A DNA stretch of 64,000 bases, from assembly GCA_001829315.1 (NCBI GenBank), contig MIAY01000034.1, positions 28,845 to 92,844 of the forward strand. Reading direction: 5' to 3'. Position numbers and translations under genes: made by a program. Every line of letters begins with the position of its first letter. Position 1 is the first letter of the stretch. The stretch is from Spirochaetes bacterium GWE1_32_154 (GTDB lineage Bacteria > Spirochaetota > GWE2-31-10). Below are positions 1-9,847 of the stretch, in pieces. The notes below the pieces were generated by a model, which was not told the origin of the DNA, made no database searches, and saw only the letters and a program-made list of their open reading frames with translations.

Positions 1-828
1 ACCGGAGAATCCGGTACGGGAAAAGAAGTAACTGCCCGGTTAATTCATGAGTTATCAGATAGAAGCGAAAGACAGTTCGTTCCTGTTAATTTAGGTGGAA
101 TTCCCGATAATCTTCTTGAATCAGAGCTTTTCGGCTATGAAAAAGGTGCTTTTACCGGCGCTGATTACCGGAAAATAGGGCTTTTTGAGGTGGCTTCAGG
201 TGGTACTTTATTTCTTGATGAAATTGGTGAAATGCCGGTGTTGCTACAGGTAAAACTGCTTCGTGTTTTACAGGAGCGTAAAATAGTACGAATCGGTTCG
301 ACAAATCAAATACCGGTTGATATTAAAGTGATTGCAGCAACAAACAGAATTCTGGAAGATGAAATAGTTGCAGGCCGATTTAGAGAAGATTTGTATTACA
401 GACTTAATGTTGTGAAAATCCATCTGCCCCCATTACGTGAACGTTTAGAGGATATTGCAGAAATTACCGGGTTTTTTATTGAAAAATATAATGAACGGTT
501 TAAAAAGAAAATTAAAACCATTTCTTCTGCTGCTATTAATAAACTGTCTGCTTATTCTTTCCCCGGGAATATTCGTGAACTTGAAAATATCATTGAAAGA
601 GCATTTATATTTTGTGATACAGATACTATTTCGGAAAATGAATTGATGTTACCGGATAGTGGAACAAAAAAATTACCGCTTGCACAGTCGGTAACGGTAA
701 AAGATGTAGAGCGGGATGCAATTGTTAGAGCATTGGAAAAATGGAATGAAAACAGAACAAAAGCTGCATTGGAGCTTGGTATTTCAAGAAGAACTTTAAT
801 TAATAAGATCAGAGAGTATCAGTTGTGA
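1..828 (+). CDS. Sigma-54-dependent transcriptional regulator (AAA+ and Fis HTH), 5' truncated by window edge
   Basis: Frame 1 reads [10 protein letters not shown] (Walker A), [17 protein letters not shown] (GAFTGA loop), [13 protein letters not shown] (Walker B) and a C-terminal Fis-like HTH ([25 protein letters not shown]). Open from base 1, so the track start at 190 is internal. Confidence 0.95.
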   Translation, partial: TGESGTGKEVTARLIHELSDRSERQFVPVNLGGIPDNLLESELFGYEKGAFTGADYRKIGLFEVASGGTLFLDEIGEMPVLLQVKLLRVLQERKIVRIGSTNQIPVDIKVIAATNRILEDEIVAGRFREDLYYRLNVVKIHLPPLRERLEDIAEITGFFIEKYNERFKKKIKTISSAAINKLSAYSFPGNIRELENIIERAFIFCDTDTISENELMLPDSGTKKLPLAQSVTVKDVERDAIVRALEKWNENRTKAALELGISRRTLINKIREYQL

Positions 829-849
829 TGTTTTATAGAGAGTATCACC

Positions 850-1014
850 ATTAATATTTTTAAAAATATCTTCCATTGATTTTGTTTTAATCTTTCCGGA
901 TAAATAACCGTCAATTCGTGACTCAGCTTCAACAGCCTATTCTTCATCAATTTCATTTTTTAGTGATAATTCAAATATTTCACTTAGAACAACTTCTTTT
1001 TTTGTTAAAACCAT
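850..1014 (-). pseudogene. Degenerate addiction-module antitoxin-like ORF (TIGR02574-like)
   Basis: Reads MVLTKKEVVLSEIFELSLKNEIDEE*AVEAESRIDGYLSGKIKTKSMEDIFKNI with an in-frame TAG. The tail resembles the 'RxxxxxSGKxKxxxxEEVFxxI' end of addiction-module antitoxins. Confidence 0.55.
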
Positions 1015-1049
1015 ATAATGCACTCCTTTATTGATAATTCGTTATTATT

Positions 1050-1175
1050 TCAATCTCCCTTCACAATTCGCACCTCTTCATCCGTCAACCCATAAAGCTT
1101 ATACACCACGATATTTTGGAGTGAGTGTCAAAGTCTTGTTTAACGAAAGCATCGCGTCGGCTTTTTCGATAACTA
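1050..1175 (-). pseudogene. C-terminal remnant of an Eco57I-type restriction/DNA methyltransferase
   Basis: Reads IVIEKADAMLSLNK... then, after a frameshift, ...VVYKLYGLTDEEVRIVKGD*. 'LYGLTEEEIxIVEG' is the conserved C-terminus of this R-M family. Confidence 0.55.
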
Positions 1176-1183
1176 TTTTATAA

Positions 1184-1369
1184 CTACAAATCTAATTCTT
1201 TCTTTAAATCATTATGAGAAGTCCATTTTTTATTATCAGATTTTATTGAAACAGCATTATAATAATCCTGTTGATTTTCATCGATCTCTTTTAGCCTTAA
1301 ATATTCCGCATAATCCAGTATAATAGCAACGGGTTTATTGTCTTCTTTTATAATTTGAGTACTAATCAT
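1184..1369 (-). CDS. Type II TA antitoxin, Phd/YefM-like
   Basis: MISTQIIKEDNKPVAIILDYAEYLRLKEIDENQQ...; follows the toxin with a short overlap. The upstream track start (1429) would lie deep inside the toxin. Confidence 0.7.
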   Translation of the reverse strand: MISTQIIKEDNKPVAIILDYAEYLRLKEIDENQQDYYNAVSIKSDNKKWTSHNDLKKELDL

Positions 1370-1625
1370 TGTAAATCTCCTGTCTATGTTTAATATCATA
1401 TATATTAATAACATTGATGTTTTCATCAAATATTATTCTGTAATTGCCAACTCTTATTCTTTTAAAGAATCCGAAATTTCCTTTTAAAGCTTTAATATCA
1501 AATGCACCATTAGGATTATTTGCATAATTTTCAATAGCTTCAATAATCTTTTGAGCTGATTTTTTATCACCTTTTGCTATTTTTTTCATACTCTTAACTG
1601 CTTTTTCAGAATATAAAATATCCAT
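1362..1625 (-). CDS. Type II TA toxin, RelE/ParE family
   Basis: 87 aa, ...KALKGNFGFFKRIRVGNYRIIFDENINVINIYDIKHRQEIY: typical RelE fold signature (RVGxYRIIF...). Paired with the antitoxin. Confidence 0.85.
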   Translation of the reverse strand: MDILYSEKAVKSMKKIAKGDKKSAQKIIEAIENYANNPNGAFDIKALKGNFGFFKRIRVGNYRIIFDENINVINIYDIKHRQEIYND

Positions 1626-1857
1626 CTACTTCTCTCCCTCCACAATCGCGACCTCATCCTCAGTCAAACCATAAACATTCTTTAAAAAGATCACGCAAAA
1701 ACCCTTCCTGATACTGTTCTTCTTTCAGATGCTGAATACTATCTGATTTTCCGGCGTCACAAAATATTTTTTTAAACTTTTCATACTCCGCTTTAACTCT
1801 ATTTTTATCTAACCCGTTGCTATATTTATTAACCACCGATTGCTGAAATATACTCAT
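1626..1857 (-). pseudogene. Internally deleted Eco57I-type R-M enzyme: N-terminus joined to C-terminal tail
   Basis: MSIFQQSVVNKYSNGLDKNRVKAEYEKFKKIF...KEEQYQEGFLRDLF (family N-terminus), then with a frameshift LKNVYGLTEDEVAIVEGEK* (family C-terminus). The catalytic middle is absent. Confidence 0.65.
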
Positions 1858-2033
1858 TTTTTAATACTCCTATACAATTTTCTACTAAGTAATAGTTCAA
1901 TTTCAGGCTTTTTTAAGTCCTCGATCCATTTTGTATGTTCTTCAAAAGAAATATCATGATTAGAATTCCTCTGTTTTGAAACATCATCACTATTTCATCA
2001 GTCCCGTTCGGTATTTTTAAATTCAAAATTCAT
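1854..2033 (-). pseudogene. Possible GNAT (PseH-like) acetyltransferase N-terminal remnant
   Basis: MNFEFKNTERD**NSDDVSKQRNSNHDISFEEHTKWIEDLKK...; two stops. 'ISFEEHxxWIExLK' resembles PseH/GNAT. Confidence 0.3.
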
Positions 2034-2073
2034 TGATAACAAACTTCAATTATTCGTTTAAAGATTGCAATAA

Positions 2074-2192
2074 GAACCTCTTGCAAAAATACACTTTTTA
2101 TCTCGAATTTTTGCATGAAGTTTTCTCTAATACGATTATATCGCATATCAATCCAGAAAAAATTAAGTACTCTTGATTTTTGCAAGAGACTC
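2074..2192 (+). repeat. Dispersed palindromic (MITE-like) element, copy C1, long form
   Basis: Starts GAACCTCTTGCAAAAAT and ends ATTTTTGCAAGAGACTC; flanked by ATAA / ATAA direct repeats. Confidence 0.8.
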
Positions 2193-2232
2193 ATAATACT
2201 ATCATTTTTTGCAAAAAAACAAAACTACAATC

Positions 2233-2365
2233 GAGCGTCTTGCAAAAATGCTCTTTTTATCTCGATTTTTTGCAAGAATCTACCCTGCTCGACCAAACTC
2301 TAATGCGATTATATCGCATATGGCGGAAGCATAAAGTAAGTACTCTTGATTTATGCAAGAGCCTC
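2233..2365 (+). repeat. Dispersed palindromic element, copy C2, long form
   Basis: GAGCGTCTTGCAAAAATGCTCTTTTTATCTCG...TGCGATTATATCGCA...GCATAAAGTAAGTACTCTTGATTTATGCAAGAGCCTC. Confidence 0.8.
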
Positions 2366-2473
2366 ATGAGACAAAAGTATAAAAAAAATAATTTTTTTTA
2401 TATCCCTATTGCATAATTACAGTATTTGAATAATAGTATATGATATAGTGTAAAATATACTTTGGAGGATATG

Positions 2474-4066
2474 ATGAAAATGAGTTTAAATTTTAAATTG
2501 ATAGGCGGCTTTTTAATCGTTGCTTTAATTACAGCTGTAGTTGGTATAATTGGTTTACTTGGTATCCGTACATCCGCAGAAGATATTGATGAGCTTGGGA
2601 ATCAGTTGATTCCTAAAATCATTAGCCTTGAAATCATGAAAATCAAACAAATTGAAATTAAAGTTTCAATGCGTTCTCTAATGACTCCATACGCAACAAA
2701 TGATGATTATAAGAGACAGTTTGATGCCATAGAAAAATCCCGTTTAGAATTTGCAGAGGCAGAAAAAGAATTTGAAGCAATTCCTATGTCTGTAAAGGGG
2801 GCAGAACTTTATTCTGAAATTAAGCGGAAACTTGATATAGCACGAAAACTTAATGATGAATTTATTGATGAGGCAGAACATCTTCTTGATTCAAACTATG
2901 ACAAGGAAGTATTAACGAAAGAGCTTACCGAAAAGGGGCTTACTGGTGAGGTTCAAGAAGCTTTTAATGCGATGCTCGCATCGATTGATGAATTACTGGC
3001 ATTTACCAAAGATATTTATATCAAAAATATTGTTGAAAACGCTGAAAAATCAAGTATTATGAATGTCACGATTATTACAATAGCAAGTATTGTTGGTTTT
3101 ATGCTTGCCCTCATACTGGGTATTATAATAGCGATCAGTATATCAAAACCGATCAATACAATAACTCAGGAATTGACAAGTTCATCTTCAAGCCTTGAGT
3201 CTGCTGCCGGCCAGGTTTCCGCATCAAGTCAGGAGTTATCAAGCGGAGCCTCTGAACTTGCATCATCTGTTGAAGAAATGACATCATCAATTGAGGAACT
3301 TCAATCGATTATTGAGTCGAATTCAAAAAACATCAATGAAGGCGAAATGATGATGAATGAAACAATGATTGGTTCGAAAAAAGCCGTTGATCAGATGGAT
3401 TTATTGAAAGTGTCTCATGAAGAAATCAGGTCAAACAGTAAGAAAATAGAAAAAATTATTAAGGTCATTGACGATATTGCATTCCAGACAAATATTTTGG
3501 CATTAAATGCTGCTGTTGAAGCAGCAAGAGCCGGTGAAGCAGGGCGTGGTTTTGCTGTCGTTGCAGATCAGGTAAAGAATCTTGCACAAAAAAGTGCAGA
3601 TGCCGCAAAAGAAACATCTGCGCTTATTGAAACAAGTATAACCGGTGTTGATAAAGGGTACATGCTTGGTGAAAATGTAAGTGAGTCGCTATCAAAAGCG
3701 GTTGAACTGGCATCAAAAGTATCTGTTTTAATGGACGAAGTGAATAAAGCATCTAAAGAACAGTTAAAAGGTGCTAATCAGGTAACGCAGGGTATTACTC
3801 AAATAAATACGGTTGTTCAACAAACAGCATCCAGCTCAGAAGAAACTGCTGCTGCCGGTGAAGAGTTATTAAGTCAGGCTGATGTTACCAAAACTATTGT
3901 CAGTCGTTTAAAAAGCATTGTTTCCGGTAAAGCTGAAGATATTGAATCACATACAACCCATAAAACGAATAATAAACACGTTAGACAAATTGAGCATGTT
4001 AAAAAACAAATACAAACTCATACAATCCACAATCCGGAGTCACAGATTCCTTTTGATGAATTCTAA
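2474..4066 (+). CDS. Methyl-accepting chemotaxis protein
   Basis: Two TM segments and the conserved MCP signalling hairpin tip [51 protein letters not shown] ggagg at 2464-2468. Track TTG start at 2462 is unlikely. Confidence 0.95.
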   Translation: MKMSLNFKLIGGFLIVALITAVVGIIGLLGIRTSAEDIDELGNQLIPKIISLEIMKIKQIEIKVSMRSLMTPYATNDDYKRQFDAIEKSRLEFAEAEKEFEAIPMSVKGAELYSEIKRKLDIARKLNDEFIDEAEHLLDSNYDKEVLTKELTEKGLTGEVQEAFNAMLASIDELLAFTKDIYIKNIVENAEKSSIMNVTIITIASIVGFMLALILGIIIAISISKPINTITQELTSSSSSLESAAGQVSASSQELSSGASELASSVEEMTSSIEELQSIIESNSKNINEGEMMMNETMIGSKKAVDQMDLLKVSHEEIRSNSKKIEKIIKVIDDIAFQTNILALNAAVEAARAGEAGRGFAVVADQVKNLAQKSADAAKETSALIETSITGVDKGYMLGENVSESLSKAVELASKVSVLMDEVNKASKEQLKGANQVTQGITQINTVVQQTASSSEETAAAGEELLSQADVTKTIVSRLKSIVSGKAEDIESHTTHKTNNKHVRQIEHVKKQIQTHTIHNPESQIPFDEF

Positions 4067-4102
4067 ACTTTTATAAGAAGAACCTCAGAAGCAAAAAGGA
4101 GT

Positions 4103-4591
4103 TTGAACATGAGTGAAGAATTAAAACGTTATTTAACATTTTCTATTCAGACAGAGACGTATGGTATAGCAATTGAGAAAATAAGGGAAATAATCAGACA
4201 TGAGAAAATAACGGTCTTAAGGGATTCTGCAAATTATTTAAAAGGTGTTATTAATTTACGTGGCTCAATTATTCCGATAATAGATATGAAAGTGAAATTT
4301 GGTTTGGAATTTCAGGAATATAATGATAGAACTGTGTTTATTATTGTAGAGTTAGCCGATTCGTCAAGTACACAATTAATTGGGCTTGCTGTTGATAATG
4401 TCTTTGAAGTTGTGAATGTCAAGGAAGATAGCATACAGCCACCACCAAAAATAGGTTTAAATAAAAAAGGTGAGTATTTACACGGTATTATACGATTGCA
4501 AGATGATATGGCTATGTTATTGAATATTGATAAAATCTTATCGACAGAAGAGATTCTTACGATAAGTCAGGAATTAAATCTTAATATTTAG
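4103..4591 (+). CDS. cheW: Chemotaxis protein CheW
   Basis: FSIQTETYGIAIEKIREIIRHEKITVLRDSANYLKGVINLRGSIIPIIDMKVKFGL: CheW domain. Start may be 4109. Confidence 0.92.
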   Translation: MNMSEELKRYLTFSIQTETYGIAIEKIREIIRHEKITVLRDSANYLKGVINLRGSIIPIIDMKVKFGLEFQEYNDRTVFIIVELADSSSTQLIGLAVDNVFEVVNVKEDSIQPPPKIGLNKKGEYLHGIIRLQDDMAMLLNIDKILSTEEILTISQELNLNI

Positions 4592-4710
4592 AGCTTCTTG
4601 CAAAAATCCCTTATTTTTTTCGAATTTTTGCATGAAGCTACTTCTAACGCAATTATATTGCGTATTGCCGTAAGCAAAAATCAAGTACTCTTGATTTTTG
4701 CAAGAGGCTC
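4591..4710 (+). repeat. Dispersed palindromic element, copy A, long form
   Basis: GAGCTTCTTGCAAAAAT...GATTTTTGCAAGAGGCTC, flanked by TTTA (4587-4590) and TTTA (4711-4714). Contains perfect hairpin GCAAAAATCAAG-TACT-CTTGATTTTTGC at 4674-4701. Confidence 0.88.
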
Positions 4711-4745
4711 TTTAGTTGGTATTATTATAGTCAGGGGTAATTGAT

Positions 4746-5888
4746 ATGTCAAAGAAAATTCTTATCGTCGAGGATCAATGGTTAATCGCTCAGGAAATGC
4801 AAATCGGGTTAGAACGATATAATTATGAAATAACCGCTATTGTTTCAAATGGCGATGATGCTATTGTTTCGGTGTCAGAGAATACCCCCGATATTATACT
4901 GATGGATTTAAATTTGAATGGCAGTAAATCAGGGGTTGATACCGCTTTAGAAATTGCCAGGTTTCATAGTATACCCGTTATTTTTATAACCGGTTTCAGT
5001 GATGATGAATCTGTTGAAAATTCTAAAATTGCTAAACCTTACGGGTATATTATTAAACCGGTTAAATATGATGAATTAAAAATTGCAATTGAAATTGCAT
5101 TATATAAACATCAGGCTGATATTAAGATTATCAATATTGAAAATGAGAAGCGTATGCAGGAGCGAATCAGTTTGAGAAATCAGCGATTAGCCTCGCTTGG
5201 CGAATTGTCCGCATCAATTGCCCATGAGATCAGACAACCACTTCAGGTCATAAAAACACTTTCAGAGAGCATTTTATTTGATTATCAGGAAATTAAAGAA
5301 ACTAATGGAAAGGGTTTTGTTGATATTGAGAGAATTGAAAAGATTTCTTCAAATGTTGATAAGATAAATAATATGATTATTCAGTTAAGTGATTTAATTA
5401 AAAAAGAAAATAGAGATAATAAAAAAGAGTTGGATGTTAATTCAATGATTCATAAAATTCTTTCCTTTTATACTCATCAATTTGAACACAACAACATTTC
5501 TATTCAATTGGAGTTTGAAGAAAATTTACCTCATATTCAATATTCAGAAATTCAATTTGAACAGATAATGAATAATATTATAAAGAATTCAATTGATGCT
5601 TTTTCCGAAGTTGCTAAGGACAATAAAAAAATAATTATTAAAACAACACGAAAACATTCTCATGTTTTATTTGAATTTATTGATACAGCAACAGGGGTTG
5701 TGTCTGATATTGAAGAGAAAATATTTAATCCGTTATTCACGACTAAAAAAGACTCTGACTCTGATGCAATGGGACTGGGGTTGTATATCGTCAATTCTAT
5801 AATTCAATCAAACAAAGGTTTTGTTGACTATGAGAATAATGAATATGGTGGTCTAACATTTAAAATATTATTTATCGGGTACAACTAA
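4746..5888 (+). CDS. Hybrid response regulator / sensor histidine kinase (REC-HisKA-HATPase)
   Basis: ILIVEDQWLI...ILMDLNLNG...KPVKYDEL receiver; SIAHEIRQPLQVIKTLSE H-box; GLGLYIVNSIIQSNKG G2 box. Confidence 0.92.
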   Translation: MSKKILIVEDQWLIAQEMQIGLERYNYEITAIVSNGDDAIVSVSENTPDIILMDLNLNGSKSGVDTALEIARFHSIPVIFITGFSDDESVENSKIAKPYGYIIKPVKYDELKIAIEIALYKHQADIKIINIENEKRMQERISLRNQRLASLGELSASIAHEIRQPLQVIKTLSESILFDYQEIKETNGKGFVDIERIEKISSNVDKINNMIIQLSDLIKKENRDNKKELDVNSMIHKILSFYTHQFEHNNISIQLEFEENLPHIQYSEIQFEQIMNNIIKNSIDAFSEVAKDNKKIIIKTTRKHSHVLFEFIDTATGVVSDIEEKIFNPLFTTKKDSDSDAMGLGLYIVNSIIQSNKGFVDYENNEYGGLTFKILFIGYN

Positions 5889-6253
5889 TTTCTGTAAGTT
5901 GCATGATACAAATCAAAGATTTTTTCAAAATCTGATTGGGATAGTGGTTTTATTAAATATCCTATCGGGTAGGTTTTCATCGCTTTTTCTTTTACATCGC
6001 AATCATCGTACCCTGTTGCATAAACAATTGGAATATCTGATTTTTTCCTTATTTCTGCAGCAGTTTCTATTCCATTCATTTCTCCGGCAAGTAAAATATC
6101 CATTATTATAAGATCTGGTTTTAATGTATCAACAATACGGATTGCTTCTTCACCGGTTGCAACAGCATTTTGAACTGTGTGCCCGAGTTCTTTTATGATT
6201 ACTTTCATCAGCATAACGGTTATTGCTTCATCCTCAACAATTAGTATAGTCAT
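5885..6253 (-). CDS. Single-domain response regulator (REC)
   Basis: MTILIVEDEAITVMLMK...LIIMDILLAGEMNGIETA...IVYATGYDD...PIGYLIKPLSQ. Confidence 0.92.
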   Translation of the reverse strand: MTILIVEDEAITVMLMKVIIKELGHTVQNAVATGEEAIRIVDTLKPDLIIMDILLAGEMNGIETAAEIRKKSDIPIVYATGYDDCDVKEKAMKTYPIGYLIKPLSQSDFEKIFDLYHATYRN

Positions 6254-6254
6254 T

Positions 6255-8807
6255 TTATATCCTTTCAGAATAAGAGTTATTTTTAAATTCGATTAAGCAG
6301 TTAAAACCTTTACCGTTTACTGGTATTTGAATTTTTCCTCCAAGTTGATGCTCTACTAAAGAAACGATCATCATCATCCCCAGTGTTTCTGATTGTTTGT
6401 AGTTAAAATCAGCAGGTAAACCAACACCGGTATCGGAATAGTGCAGGGTAATACTATTATTTTCTGTATTTTTGACAAGAATTTTAATTTCACCTTTTCC
6501 TGTTTCATGAAAGGCATATTTTAAACTATTTGTTATTAGTTCATTACAAATAAGACCGCAAGGAATAGCAAGATCAATGACAAGAGATATGTTTTCTGAT
6601 TCAACTGAAAAAGATACCATATTAGATTTAATATTAAAACTTGTAAATAATATATCAATCAGGTCATTTAAATAATCGCAAAAGTTAATTTTTGATAAAT
6701 TTTGAGATTGATATAGTTTTTGATGTACCAATGCCATTGATTTAATTCTATTTTCAATATCAAGAAGAATATTTTTCAGATCATTATTTTTACATTTATA
6801 ATTTTGTAAAGCAATCATTGAACTGATGACTTGCATATTATTTTTTGTTCTGTGATATAATTCCTGAATAAGTATTTTTTTTTCTTTGATAATTGCTAAA
6901 AGTTTTTCTTCAGTTCTTTTCCGTTCTGTGATGTCTGTTATAACTCCGACAAGGTTGATTATTTTTAATTGTTTATCAAATAAAACTGCTTTATGAAATA
7001 ATACTGATTTATAATCTCCGGTTTTGGTAACAACTTCCCATTCATAGCTTTGAATTTTAGAAGGGTTTGCAAATAGTTCGCTATCTTTTTCATAGTATTT
7101 ATATGCAATTTCTTTTGGTGCCATTTCAAAAACTGTTTTACCGATAATTTCATTCCTGGGTCTTTCCAAGTATGCTTCAAATGCTTTATTACATCCCGTA
7201 TATTTTCCGCTGATATCTTTATAAAAAACCGGATTTGGTATTGTATCAAGAAGTGTGTTTAAAAAATGCAGTTGTGAATCCATTTTTTTATCAGCTTCTT
7301 TTCTCTGGTTAAATAATGTAGAAAGAATTAGTATGAATAATATAGAGCCTGATAATAACAATAGTAAGATTATGAAAATGATAATTGTTTTTAACCTGCT
7401 TAATTTTTCTGCTTTTAACTGATTTGATACATCAAAAATTATTGATAATAATAATGTTGTGTTATTAATGGTTATCGGATATGAATAATTGTAAATATCT
7501 TTAATTAACCCGTTTGATAGTTTGTGTTTAAAATGGAAAAAGTTCTTTTTTAACAGCTTTGCGTTATTCATTTCAAGTGCAACTTGAGTAGCAGATAATG
7601 TATTAATATCAGTTATCAATTTCCCTTCAAGTCTTGGATATCCATAAAAATCTCTGGCAGCCCGGTTTGCATCAACAATAATTCCTGTTCGCGGGTCAAT
7701 AAATAACATTATTGCCCCATGTTTTTCAAATAATTCATATCCGATGAAATGCTTTCTTAATGTGTGATGATCATTATCTAAAAACCTTGTATAAAGCTGA
7801 TTAATAATTGTAGAGTTGGCGGGGAGAGCTGAATCAGGTATTGAGTATTTATTAAGAACATTGTCATTAAATATATAGGTGTTATGACTCTTCATTGCAA
7901 CCGGGATTTGTGATGTTCTTCTTCCATTCATAATCTGCGTTGTCATTTGTGCAGCGGTTTCTCCCTGATAATAAGCGTTTGAAACACATCCGCCTAAAAC
8001 TCCGTCAAGAATCATAAAATCAGATGTGACAAAAACCATGGATGAAGTTGCATTGGTAACTATTTTAATACCGTTCTGATATGAATAATTTTTACCGGAT
8101 GGTGATAGTAGATATGATAAATACAGTACAATTGTATCATCGCTCAGTTCTTTAAGATTTTCTGTCAATTCTTCAGGTTCCATATTGGTCAGGTAGATGC
8201 TTTCAAATTGGTTAAAATGATTTTTCATTGTTTCAGTAAAACTTGCTGCATTTTTATGTTCGGTTAGTCTTGAACCGGAAACTACGGCGATTTTCTTTGT
8301 TTGCTTATTGATTTGAAGGGCCACTTCAATTGTTTGTCTGATTGATTTTTCTTCATTAACACCGGTGATATTTGGTATGTTTTTTATTCTATCAGCCGAA
8401 AAGTCATTTATTCCGCAAAAAATGATGGGGGAATCTTTAAAAAGTATATCCCTTTTTTCAATTATAAAGTTAAACGCATTATCATCACTGACTACAATTG
8501 CATCAAACCGGATATTTTTGTTTGTATATTTAATTGTATATAATTCTTCAAGTTTTACTAACGTTTCATCTGATTGATTTCTAATTAAATCCATATATTC
8601 GATACATAACTCAATGTTTTCTTCTTTGTTTAGTATGTCAACAATCCCTTGATGAATATCATCAGTCCATTTATATCCCTGATGATATGAATGCAGGATT
8701 AATACCCTTTTATCAACGGGGGGCTGTGATGCATCAATAACGGTTATTGATATAAGAAAAAACCAGATTAGAACTATTTTTTGTATTGAAATATCAATCA
8801 AAATCAA
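6255..8807 (-). CDS. Membrane sensor histidine kinase: periplasmic-binding-like sensor, PAS x2, HisKA_2-type
   Basis: N-terminal ABC-substrate-binding-like region (RVLILHSYHQGYKWTDDIHQGIVDIL), TM, PAS blocks, ELYHRTKNNMQVISSMIALQ (HisKA_2), ATPase domain (IPCGLICNELITNSLKYAF, DTGVGLP). Confidence 0.92.
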   Translation of the reverse strand: MILIDISIQKIVLIWFFLISITVIDASQPPVDKRVLILHSYHQGYKWTDDIHQGIVDILNKEENIELCIEYMDLIRNQSDETLVKLEELYTIKYTNKNIRFDAIVVSDDNAFNFIIEKRDILFKDSPIIFCGINDFSADRIKNIPNITGVNEEKSIRQTIEVALQINKQTKKIAVVSGSRLTEHKNAASFTETMKNHFNQFESIYLTNMEPEELTENLKELSDDTIVLYLSYLLSPSGKNYSYQNGIKIVTNATSSMVFVTSDFMILDGVLGGCVSNAYYQGETAAQMTTQIMNGRRTSQIPVAMKSHNTYIFNDNVLNKYSIPDSALPANSTIINQLYTRFLDNDHHTLRKHFIGYELFEKHGAIMLFIDPRTGIIVDANRAARDFYGYPRLEGKLITDINTLSATQVALEMNNAKLLKKNFFHFKHKLSNGLIKDIYNYSYPITINNTTLLLSIIFDVSNQLKAEKLSRLKTIIIFIILLLLLSGSILFILILSTLFNQRKEADKKMDSQLHFLNTLLDTIPNPVFYKDISGKYTGCNKAFEAYLERPRNEIIGKTVFEMAPKEIAYKYYEKDSELFANPSKIQSYEWEVVTKTGDYKSVLFHKAVLFDKQLKIINLVGVITDITERKRTEEKLLAIIKEKKILIQELYHRTKNNMQVISSMIALQNYKCKNNDLKNILLDIENRIKSMALVHQKLYQSQNLSKINFCDYLNDLIDILFTSFNIKSNMVSFSVESENISLVIDLAIPCGLICNELITNSLKYAFHETGKGEIKILVKNTENNSITLHYSDTGVGLPADFNYKQSETLGMMMIVSLVEHQLGGKIQIPVNGKGFNCLIEFKNNSYSERI

Positions 8808-8884
8808 CTTCCTTGTTTATGATTATATTTAGTATAGTATCAAAAATCAAGTAATGCAAGTTGTTTTAGCTTTTTATAGAAGTT

Positions 8885-9691
8885 TTATTTTATTTTATAA
8901 ATAGAATTTCTTCCCTGTTTAAACGGATGTTTGATTCCAACCAGTGATTCGGATAAACCAAGAACCAGGACACCATCAGGTTTTAAGTATTGTGCGACTT
9001 TATTCACAATGATTTCTTTTTTTGCTTCATCAAAATAGATCAGAACATTTCTAAGGAATATAACATCAAACTGTTTTTTAAACGGATAGTGATCAAGAAG
9101 ATTTAAATAACGAAAAGCAATTAATCGTTTAACTTCATTTTTTACAGTAGCAAACTCACCATCTTTGGTGAAATATTGATTTAAGTCACCTTTGAGAATA
9201 TTAGTTTTAATTTTATCTATTTTATAGGTGCCCTGCTCGGCGATTGATAACACTTTATTTGATATATCTGTGCCAAGTATTTTGAAATCTATTTTTTTAA
9301 TATCAGGTAATGCATTTATAGCTGTAATTGCCATGCTGTAACCTTCTTCGCCCGTTGAAGATGCAGCACTCCATAGTCTGATATAATCTTCTTTCTGATC
9401 GCGGTCTTTTAAAAAATCTGTAAGAAACTGAAACGACTCAGGTTCACGAAAAAAGAAACTGAAATTAGTTGTTAATGAGTTGGTAAAAATAGTAAATAAT
9501 GCACCGGTCTTGTCATTAACAAGGCTCTCAAAAAAATCTTCATAGGTTTTATATTCCTTATCATAACCAACAAATTTCGATAGTCGATTAATGACAAGGT
9601 ATTTTTTATAGTCCTTTAATGTTATACCTGTTTTATCATAAAGATACTTTGTTATTTTTTTAAACATAGTATCTGATAATGTCAATTCCAT
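8885..9691 (-). CDS. cheR: Chemotaxis protein methyltransferase CheR
   Basis: TTNFSFFFREPESFQFL...IRLWSAASSTGEEGYSMAI...FDVIFLRNVLIYFDEAKKEIIVNKVAQYLKPDGVLVLGLSESLVG. Confidence 0.95.
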   Translation of the reverse strand: MELTLSDTMFKKITKYLYDKTGITLKDYKKYLVINRLSKFVGYDKEYKTYEDFFESLVNDKTGALFTIFTNSLTTNFSFFFREPESFQFLTDFLKDRDQKEDYIRLWSAASSTGEEGYSMAITAINALPDIKKIDFKILGTDISNKVLSIAEQGTYKIDKIKTNILKGDLNQYFTKDGEFATVKNEVKRLIAFRYLNLLDHYPFKKQFDVIFLRNVLIYFDEAKKEIIVNKVAQYLKPDGVLVLGLSESLVGIKHPFKQGRNSIYKIK

Positions 9692-9847
9692 TATAATTCC
9701 TTATTTCATTGTAATCTTTCTTAACTATAGTATACTATACTATTAAGAAAATAATTGCAAAAAATTGCAAATTCTATACATAAAATTTGATTTATTTGGA
9801 AAATTATCTGATAATTATTCATATATAAACTAACCGGAGCAAATGAT

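Noticed and set aside
455-646. 63-aa ORF inside the sigma-54 regulator
   Set aside because: Alternate frame of a clear AAA+ domain.
2115-2416. ORFs of 62 and 78 aa (2115-2303, 2180-2416)
   Set aside because: They lie entirely in the tandem palindromic elements; no coding signature.
8839-8862. 'caaaaatcaagtaatgcaagttg' as another element copy
   Set aside because: Only a short partial match, no second terminus or target duplication; could be chance in AT-rich sequence.
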